The notes under the pieces were generated by a model. It was given only the letters and a program-made list of their open reading frames with translations, was not told where the DNA came from and did no database searches. A DNA stretch of 64,000 nt. Origin: Doris montereyensis. Taxonomy: Eukaryota > Mollusca > Gastropoda > Nudibranchia > Dorididae. The stretch lies in the NCBI GenBank assembly GCA_037039925.1, contig JAXRKP010001340.1, positions 1 to 64,000 on the forward strand, given 5' to 3'. Positions 52,865 to 64,000 of the stretch are shown here, in pieces; the first letter of the stretch is position 1; each line of letters starts with the position of its first letter. Made by a program: the position numbers and the translations under genes.

Positions 52865-53215
52865 TTATTTCACACCGAGTTCACCGGATATGATGGACGG
52901 TGAGGAACGGATTGGAGAAGAGAAGCCCAGGTGATGGCGGCGTTCGATAACAGCCACAACCGGTTTTTATCTGTCTGACTTAGTGACTTGGCGTGGAAAT
53001 TGTTCAGCCATTTTGTTGCTGTCGATCGAGTTCCATCTGTGGACACCAGACGTTGAAATAATCGGATTTATCTTAGGTTGCTTTTCTTCTTCTTTCTTTG
53101 GTTGGGGTTGAAATTTAACAGAATATCACATACACTGTTTTACTTTTTACCTCGTTGGTTTTTATTGTAATGTCTGCGGGCCTTTGAAACCAAGTACTTC
53201 ACGAACGGTCTCCGT

Positions 53216-53383
53216 TCCTGGCAGGTGGACGGATATGAATATTTATAGATAGACAGATAGATGGATAAATAGATAGATGGATAGACAGATAGATGGATAA
53301 ACAGATAGATGGATAAATAGATAGATAGATAAAGGGGGGGGGGAAGGATGGATGGATTGTTGGATGGAAGGAGGGAGGGAGGG
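53216..53383. repeat. GATA/GGAT tetranucleotide repeats
   Basis: ATAGATAGACAGATAGATGG-type repeats are followed by a G run and GGAAGGAGGGAGG. Confidence 0.8.
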
Positions 53384-53832
<449 letters not shown>

Positions 53833-54121
53833 ACTCTGTGTGTGTGTGTGTGTTCCTTCACTTGATAGTCTTTTATTACTTTTAATGAGACAGAAGCCCA
53901 ACGACTTTTCCAACCATATCTCATTATGAATCAGGGTCTATCGGGTTTCGTATAGGCTTGCTGTTATACGTTAACATTCAAATTTCATCTTACGACTTTG
54001 GACGAAGGGAAAGAAATAATCCAAAATCCATGAGTCATTCAGTTCATAGTTACACAGTTGTTTGTGTATTGGTTCCATCAAATTAGTTCGCAACGATCAA
54101 TCACCCGCATCTCTGGATGAA

Positions 54122-54240
54122 CAGTGTGGGTGGTGAGTGGGGGCAACTGGTAGGCCCTACTTCTATGCTTCCACTCTTTTAGAGGTGTCTTTTCTCCGTG
54201 GTGTTTCATTTGAGTTCACTATCAGATCATGGAAGAAGTA
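54122..54240 (+). mobile_element. Short SINE-like family C copy 10 (3' truncated)
   Basis: GTGTGGGTGGTGAGTGGGGG to TTCACTATCAGATCATGG, then replaced directly by the 3' end of a reverse family B copy. Confidence 0.65.
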
Positions 54241-54536
54241 ATGTTCCTTGACGGCCACTACGGCTCATAGAGCCAGAGCTATCCTGGTTTCTATAGCGTG
54301 AAGCGGGAGGGGTGATAATAAACACCTCTCCTGGACAGGACGTTAGTCTGACGCAGGTTTTGTTTTACCAGTGCTTGTACCCATTTTGCACCTGGGTTGA
54401 GGAGGCGGGGGGGCGGGGGGCGGGATACGTGTTAAGCGTTTCCCCCCCCCCCCCCCCAAAGGAACACGACGTCGGAACACGGGGACCTCCAGGATCCCCA
54501 GTCTGGTAGCCTGACCGCTCGGCCACCGACGTCACC
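54241..54536 (-). mobile_element. SINE family B copy 6
   Basis: TGTTCCTTGACGGCCACTAC at the left to GGTAGCCTGACCGCTCGGCC at the right. Expanded G and C runs sit near 54404-54460. Confidence 0.88.
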
Positions 54537-54696
54537 TCAGGTCATGGTGGACGGAGGCCATTTTTGTTGTTGTAACGAAACAGACGAGTACGACCAGTCG
54601 TGGTACAATACAAAGTGGGCCACTGAGCTGACGGTTGCCAAGAACGCACGCTGCTGTCTACTGCACGGGCGTTCACCATTCTACCGCCTGTAACGC

Positions 54697-55120
54697 GGGA
54701 GACTCGGTAGTCGAGAAGCAAGGCGTCGGCCTCACAAAGGGGTCGTGGGTTCAAGCCCCGCCGACGGTTGAATCATTTTCTGGTATTTTTTCGAGTATAT
54801 TCTACCCCCCCACCCTCGCCCTCACCCTCCCGCCTTCCAACGTCCCCTGGTCCAGGTAGGTGGATCGACACCTAGTCCCATCGGAGATGGACGATTAAAA
54901 AGGAGGCCCCGTGTGCAAACCACGACGTAATGTGTACGTTAAAAAAAATCCTTTGGCTGTTTACAAGACAGTCCGAGCAAAAAAAAGAAAAGAAATCCTA
55001 TTAAAAAAATCCCCGAGATCACTGTGTTGTGGCCCTGAGATCACCGCAATGGTGGACGGGGTAAATTTCAAAGAAGCGAGAAACTTAGTTGTGGATGTGG
55101 GCAAATCGAATCAAATCAAA
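54697..55120 (+). mobile_element. SINE family A copy 9 with an inserted family C tail
   Basis: It starts GCGGGAGACTCGGTAGTCGA and ends GTGGATGTGGGCAAATCGAA. After CCCGAGATCACTGTGTTGTGG it contains CCCTGAGATCACCGCAATGG and GGGGTAAATTTCAAAGAAGC, which is the family C end, before the family A end resumes with TTAGTTGTGG. The two related tails are thus nested. Confidence 0.85.
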
Positions 55121-55779
55121 CCAAAGTCTGTGATACACACAATTTACCCGTGGCAACCGGTATCATCATTTCGCCACCGATCGTAATCGACTACATTTTT
55201 GTTCTGCTGCAGTTTTCATTATTCACCCAGCTTGCTTCTCCTGCTCGCTGATACAAAGCAACCTTATGCTCTTTCCATCTACCAAGATACGTTTTGAGTT
55301 TCGATCAGTATACTATGTGTGCTGTTGGATTTCGTTGTCTGTCCCATTCGCCAAACACTGTGCTTTCAAAGTACCACCGTTGTCTCTTCACACCATGCAC
55401 TCTATGTATTGATTTTTAGTCGTGAAATTGAGAATGGTTGAGAGTGTGAGAGTGAAAGAGATGAATTGTATTGTGATTTATTCATTTTGATTTGAAACGA
55501 GATCTGAGCAAAATTTCCTTTTGGACAAACAAAGACTTCTGATCTTATCTTATCTTATCTTATCGTCAACACCAAACAGCCGTTCTACCTTCCACGGATT
55601 TTGTTAAAAGACACACGTCAATATTTAAAGTCAACGTGTGGACAATGTGTGAAAACACACAACGCGTTACAATAGAAGTCATTCAAAGCCGTATGAAAAG
55701 AGACGTCACAGCCCTGGCTTCTGTATTGAGGCGTGAATCCACTCACACTCAAGTCACTGCAAAAATGGATGGGTAGGGT
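55121..55779. other. No gene recognised
   Basis: A small TTATC repeat lies at 55543-55564. No other feature. Confidence 0.4.
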
Positions 55780-56078
55780 AGTAAAGTTCCTTCAAGGCCA
55801 TTACGGCTATAGAGTCGGAGTTTATCCCGGTTTCTATAGCGTGAAGCGGAACATGTGATAAGAATAATCGCCTCCTGGACAGGACGCTAGTTTGACGCAG
55901 ATTTTTACTCCCAAGCTAGTGCTTGCACCCATTTCGCACCTGGGTTCGAGTGAGGAAAAATGCGTGTCAAGTGTCTTTCCCCAAGGAACACAACGCCTGG
56001 CCTGGCATTGCCAGGATTAGAACCCCGGACCTCATGATCCCAGTCCGGCAGCCTAACCACTCGGCCACCAACGCCACA
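55780..56078 (-). mobile_element. SINE family B copy 7 (full length)
   Basis: GTAAAGTTCCTTCAAGGCCA to CAGCCTAACCACTCGGCCAC and CAACGCCAC. It is the cleanest copy, with TTGCCAGGATTAGAACCCC as the B-box region. Confidence 0.92.
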
Positions 56079-56545
56079 GGGTAGTAAGCGTAATACAAAA
56101 AAAACCCAACTTGGGACGATTACCGGGGACGATTACCTGGGACGATTACGAGGACGTGTTTGATTACGATCAGTAGTAGCGATATGGTGATTCGGGTTTC
56201 CGCATGTATAGTGTGTTACGTCATAGGCGGCGAACCGGTGACCGCCCGTCTACACGTAGAGATGTCTCATCTCTCGTTGGCTTAAATTACATTAAAAAAT
56301 AAAAAAGGCTTTAAAAGTTCTTAATGTGGAAAGAGAATCTGAAGCTAAGATAAAATGGATGTGAAATCTGTGACAAAACGTAGATCGATTTTGGTCACAA
56401 TTTTTGTGTGCGCGAGCCAGGTCAATCGGCCAATCTGATGATGATTATAACTCGAAAATAGTCAAATGTGAACGGTACTTAAGACAGTTTTAAGTCTGTG
56501 TCGACGCTGTGCTAACACATTCTCACAAACCACGCCTAACTCAGT

Positions 56546-56690
56546 AGTGGGCGGTGGATAGCGTTATATTCCTTCTTTTTCCTTTCACTCTTTCGTATAT
56601 CTCTCAACCTGCTAGCTGTTTCCTCTTAATTTTGCTATTGAGATCACCACTTGTGGTAGATGGGATGAACTACAATACAAAAAAGAAAGA
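56546..56690 (+). mobile_element. Short SINE-like family C copy 11 (diverged)
   Basis: AGTGGGCGGTGGATAGCGTT to GATGGGATGAACTACAATAC. Confidence 0.65.
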
Positions 56691-58165
56691 AAGAAAATAA
56701 CCCAACAGGCGTCAAATTCTGTGTCAAGCACAGCCACTCATTCTCATTATCGTTCTCATTCTCATCCACAAAGAAAAAAAAAAGAAAGAAGGAAAAATGC
56801 GAATCCAAGTAAACAAGTTTCTGAAATTTAAGAGACTAGATTTTGTTTCCCCACTGAACATCATTCATTCCAGAGCATTCAATACATTTCATCCGGATGA
56901 CAGGCGAAAGGCATAAACTAACGAACTGACATGTTTTTGTTATCTTGCTTTTAAATTGATAAATGAGAAGATATAAAACAGGCATTAAAGTAAAGAAATT
57001 AAACGTTCACGGAAGGAAACGCACAATGCCAGGACAGGAAAGACTGGAGAAAGATCACTTCGGGCATCTGAATCCATGTACCGGAAGGTAGAATGGAAAT
57101 TGATGAAGAAAGAAAGAAAGAAAGCTTTTAAATCGAGCGTTGCAAGTCGTTATTTATTGCTTTTTTTCATGTGCCATAGTCGATTCCTCTGCCTGTTGTC
57201 TCTCATTCAATTTACTTCCTCTTATTCTATTTAGTTTTTTCAATCTTTATTTCGAGACAGTTTCGCACTCTATTACAGCATGGCCATTTCAGTAGTCAAT
57301 GTTTGTTCTATACCATTTGCCATCGTACCACCACGAATTGAATGGAACAGTAAGCGACCATATCTTAAACTTGCTTGTTTAACTTCTAGGGCAACGGATT
57401 TATGTGCCAATTTTGAGAATTATGTCAATAGAGTCGCAATCTGACCATGACACCGGAAGTGATTAGGTAGTCACAATTTCTTTCTCAGGATTGGGACCGA
57501 CTCGATACATTGGGCATCGATAAGTTGTCCTTCCCTTGCACCCATCGTGTTGCTATGACATACCTGTTTAAAGCTGTGTCTATCTTCTGTTCTAGGTGTC
57601 AATATGTGAGGTCATACTTCCAGAATTGTCTTTATTTTTGTTTGTTTTATTTCTTAATAGACTCCCCCCGCCCTTTCTGCTTATGGCTTCGGAGGACAAG
57701 GAAGCTCGGTTGGTAGAAGGTCTGACTGACACACAGGTTACCCCAGTTTGATCACATGTCTTTAACACGTTTTTTCTCTCTAAACGCACCCCTTCCTCCA
57801 TCATCCACCTGTCAACCACATAGCGAAATGGCAAATCATTTCATTATAATGCCGTATGAAAATATTAGCAATCTTTCCCTGATTACCCTGCATTGAACAC
57901 TGAGTGTGACATTTATTACTGTGATGTTAGTCCGTTCACATCTGCCAGCAGCTGTGATGTCGAGGATAGGATAGGATAGGCCTTTTCTTGACTTTATCTA
58001 GTTAATTTATTTGATAGTGGACTTTGTACTCAATTTCACCTGGCTGTCTCTTCCGTTCAGCCAACGGTCAGCCGTCAAATGCTCGTTTCTTTATCGATCT
58101 GTCTTTTCCAGATCTTTAACGTTCTCGTCCTTTTCTTTTCGTCCAGAGGGTTATAGTCAAGAGTC
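56691..58165. other. No gene recognised
   Basis: Small GAAA-type runs occur near 56770-56800 and 57104-57123. I looked here for the remaining deacetylase domain 2 exons and the zinc-finger exons and found none. Confidence 0.4.
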
Positions 58166-58290
58166 TGTTTATGTGATTATTACCTTTCGGTTTCCTCATG
58201 ATATTACCTTTGGGCTTCTCTCAAGATATTACCTTTGGGATTTTCTTTTGACATTACCTTTGGGCCTTTCTCAAGATATTAGCGTTGGGC
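58166..58290. repeat. Tandem repeat of about 29 bp, four to five units
   Basis: Units are of the type GATATTACCTTTGGGCTTCT followed by CTCAA, decaying to the right (GATATTAGCGTTGGGCTTTC). Confidence 0.85.
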
Positions 58291-58525
58291 TTTCTCGGTG
58301 TACAAACGATCACCTTCAGTTCTTCTGAGCTCTTGTTTTTTTGGCCGACAGAACTGTTTGGTCTTTACCAGAGGTCCAGAGAATGGGACGTGATGGAGTC
58401 CTTCGCTTTGTGTTACGTCAGCCCAATGGGGTCTTTAACTCGCGCACCTTTGATTTTCCAGCCTGTCATCCATACAACTAGACACGCCATGTGGCGTCCT
58501 AAGGAATTGTTTTCACCCTTAGACA

Positions 58526-58845
58526 TGGGGAACAAATGCAAGGTGTTCAAATGCAAGGTGTCGGCCTCTCAACCAAAAGGTTGTGAGTTCAAGCCTCGGC
58601 AAGTTGAAGTCTTCTCGAGCTTTTTTTTCGAGAAAAACTTACCCCCCCCCATCCTGGTCCAGGTAGGTGGATCGACACCTAGTCCCATTGACAACGGACG
58701 ATAAAAGGAAGTCCCGTGTGCAGATAAGGACACTCTGTGCATGTTACAGATTCCTTGGCTGTTTACAGCACAATCGGGCAATATTTTAACATCCTACCAA
58801 AACCCCCCGATATCACATTTCTTTGGTAAAATCAAATGAAATCAA
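58526..58845 (+). mobile_element. SINE family A copy 10
   Basis: GGGGAACAAATGCAAGGTG with a short internal duplication (AAATGCAAGGTG twice), then GTCGGCCTCTCAACCAAAAG, CACCTAGTCCCATTGACAAC and the tail GGTAAAATCAAATGAAATC. Confidence 0.85.
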
Positions 58846-59039
58846 CTATAAAAAAAACCCCGAAGACCTTCAGGTCATTAATATTTTCCCTACTTCTTGA
58901 TCCAAAATCCGTTGTGTATTTCTCCAGTTTGTGTACTATATACGTTTTCTGTATGTTTGTGCGATTCTAGCTTATGGTTTTAATGCACAGAGATTTTACT
59001 ACGTAACATCATTGTTAACAATAATTCTTATCAATACTA

Positions 59040-59118
59040 TAGACATAATGTATACTGTTATAATATATTGTAAAGCACATAGAGCCTCATTAAGCGGAAT
59101 AAGCGCTCTATAAATCTT
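59040..59118 (+). mobile_element. 3' end of a retroposon with (ATT)n tail
   Basis: ATATTGTAAAGCACATAGAG, then AGCGGAATAAGCGCTCTATA and AATCTTTATC, then ATT repeats. This GTAAAGC...GCGCTATATAAAT...ATT ending is common among invertebrate CR1/SINE-type tails. Only the end is present or recognisable. Confidence 0.55.
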
Positions 59119-59312
<194 letters not shown>

Positions 59313-59313
<1 letters not shown>

Positions 59314-59448
59314 CGCCGTCCGTCATGATGACTAAGACTTGATGACTGTTTAACCCCCTCCGATGGAGCTAGGCACACCACCTGCCCACGTGCTCTGAGG
59401 TGTGATCGTCGCCCATGGGCTTGCCTCATTTCATGTTCGTGTTTGTTG
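59313..59448 (-). mobile_element. Possible retroposon 3' end with (TAA)n tail
   Basis: Minus strand: GGCAAGCCCATGGGCGACGA, TCACACCTCAGAGCACGTGG, TTAGTCATCATGACGGACGG, then GTATAATAATAA. The direct run into the TAA array suggests a retroposon tail. The family is not recognised. Confidence 0.45.
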
Positions 59449-59758
59449 GTTTGATTTGATTTCCCCGCGTCAACAACTAAGGTGATCTTGGGGTTTTTGG
59501 TAAGATTTTAGATTTTGCCCAGACTGCCATGTAAACAGTCAAGGGTTCTTTAACGTGCACAAAGTGTTAATGTGATCTACACACAGGACCTCCTATAATA
59601 TCGTCCGTCTCCGATGGGACTAGGTGTCGATCCACCTACCTGGACCTAGATTTTGCTCGAAAATAAAATCGGGAAAATTTTTCAACCGTCGGCGGGGCTC
59701 CGAACCCACTACCTTTTGTTGAGAGGCCGACACCTTGCCTCTGGACTACCGAGTCCCA
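59449..59758 (-). mobile_element. SINE family A copy 11 (reverse, full length)
   Basis: Left: the ATCAAATCAAA-type tail read backwards (GTTTGATTTGATTTCC). Right: head GGTAGTCCAGAGGCAAGGTG in reverse. The middle has CCTAGTCCCATCGGAGACGG in reverse. Confidence 0.93.
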
Positions 59759-59759
59759 T

Positions 59760-62910
<3,151 letters not shown>

Positions 62911-63189
62911 ATAGGGAAGAAAGTAAACTGCGTTCCTGCTTTCTTTTCTTTTCCGTCTGTTCTTGTCTGTAGCTCTTTGCTGTAATTGTAGTTAATTGAT
63001 CTATTATAGAGTTGGAAATAATTCCAACGAAAGGAAAACAAACCCAAAGAAAAAAACAAATAAGAAAGAACAAGAACAAATAAATCCAATGGTGGACGGG
63101 GTAAATTTCAAAGAAACAAACTCTATTCCTTTTTTATATTTGATGCTGCATAGAAATAGCAAAATGAATCTGGCTAACTGGTGATAAAG

Positions 63190-63497
63190 TAAGTAAATTA
63201 TATTCAAGGCCCTTAAGGCCCCTAGAGCCGGATCTGATCTCGGTTTCTGTAGCCTGAAGCGGAACAGATGACAGTTATCCCTCCTGGACAGGACGTTAGT
63301 CGGACGCATGTTTTACTCCCAAGCTAGTGCTTGTACCCATCTGCACCTGGGTAGAGTGTGTGTGTGTGTGGGGGGGGGTGGGGATACGTGTTAAGTTTCT
63401 TTCCCTATGACGCTACGTCGGACCTGGCTTTGCTATGATTTGAACGGGACCTCATGCTCCCAGTCCGACAGCCTAATCGCTCGGCCACCGACGGCCC
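63190..63497 (-). mobile_element. SINE family B copy 8
   Basis: ATATTCAAGGCCCTTAAGGC to CAGCCTAATCGCTCGGCCAC. A TG/G expansion sits near 63357-63380. Confidence 0.88.
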
Positions 63498-63537
63498 TCT
63501 AACTGGGCATGCCGCCTTTTAAAGATACGATAATCGT

Positions 63538-63712
63538 CATTTTCTTCTTCTTCTTTCTGATGGGACGAGAGTCGTCCGAGCTCCGAGAGAGGAACGGAAA
63601 TTAAATCGCTTGCGGTCTCAGCTGGCTTCGGGGCTAGTGTTGTGGATCCTGCGGCTTAATCAACCCACCCTCGGCGATCGGGTGGGCCGTATTCATTACA
63701 CTGGGTTGTATC
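63538..63712 (+). repeat. Second copy of the 5.7-kb dispersed repeat
   Basis: TTTTCTTCTTCTTCTTTCTG, GTCCGAGCTCCGAGAGAGG, CAGCTGGCTTCGGGGCTAGT and CCTGCGGCTTAATCAACC match 5684-5840 in order. Confidence 0.65.
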
Positions 63713-63820
63713 CCTCTTCAATTCCAGACGTTGGTGTGTGGCAAATTGAAGGAAGTAGATCGATAACGTCGTTTTGAATAAGAAAAACAATCCATACGAA
63801 TTTTTTTTAGTACAAAATTA

Positions 63821-63955
63821 TGGGCGGTTGGTAGGTCCGAATTCTTTCACTTATTTTTTTTCTCCACTTGTCTTTCATCTTGCTGTTTCCTCTGAATTCA
63901 CCGCCTCAGTTCACCGCGTATTGTGGACTGGGATAATTCCATTGAAAAAGCAAAT
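63821..63955 (+). mobile_element. Short SINE-like family C copy 12
   Basis: ATGGGCGGTTGGTAGGTCCG to TGTGGACTGGGATAATTCC and ATTGAAAAAGCAAA. It is diverged at its 3' end. Confidence 0.7.
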
Positions 63956-64000
63956 CTTCATTATAAACACAAATGGAAAATCAATTCCTATTAAGGCTTA

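Overview
This is a eukaryotic, animal-type stretch: spliced exons with GT...AG introns, tRNA-derived SINEs, decayed non-LTR retrotransposons, DNA-transposon remnants and very many micro- and minisatellites. The SINE and RTE-like element styles, together with the two-domain class IIb deacetylase gene, suggest a lophotrochozoan, most likely a mollusc and perhaps a gastropod. That placement is my inference and is low in confidence. I see no rRNA, tRNA, CRISPR or bacterial-type operons. Most long open frames are translations of tandem repeats and are not genes.

Layout. Bases 1-16,800 hold no gene I can support: a reverse-strand RTE-like retrotransposon (1.24-4.09 kb), SINEs, a forward-strand retrotransposon piece (7.16-7.9 kb), a 2.4 kb minisatellite with a 39-bp unit (9.0-11.4 kb), a retrotransposon tail grown into a CTT array, and CT arrays. 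Bases 16,847-50,582 hold the only recognisable host gene, an HDAC6-like histone/tubulin deacetylase on the + strand. I could place 22 exon positions: an acidic N-terminus, deacetylase domain 1 (exons 3-14), a linker (15), and the first part of deacetylase domain 2 (16-22). The rest of domain 2 and the expected C-terminal zinc finger were not found in the remaining 13.4 kb. Introns carry SINEs, pogo/Tigger-like TIR elements, a retrotransposon, an internally deleted piggyBac-like element (46,552-47,603) and several minisatellites. Bases 50,600-64,000 are repeats: a compound tandem array (51.3-52.4 kb), TA/GA arrays, SINE clusters, a TTA array, and a 2 kb hexanucleotide array built from GAGACT and GAGACA.

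The most interesting signal is in the deacetylase gene. The exon carrying the third zinc ligand of domain 1 is present twice, 200 bp apart, both 60 nt, both phase 0, both with canonical splice sites, and 11 of 20 residues identical. This looks like a pair of mutually exclusive exons giving two versions of the active-site loop (SAGYD versus SHGLD). Against that, several exons of domain 1 upstream of the pair contain single-base frame slips, so either the assembly is noisy or domain 1 is decaying. Which of these holds decides how to read the locus.

Three short repeat families recur many times and are labelled here A (about 320 bp, SINE with a B-box-like segment), B (about 300 bp, tRNA-like head) and C (about 145 bp, ACAAA-type tail). 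A and C share their 3' ends, which suggests one LINE mobilises both.
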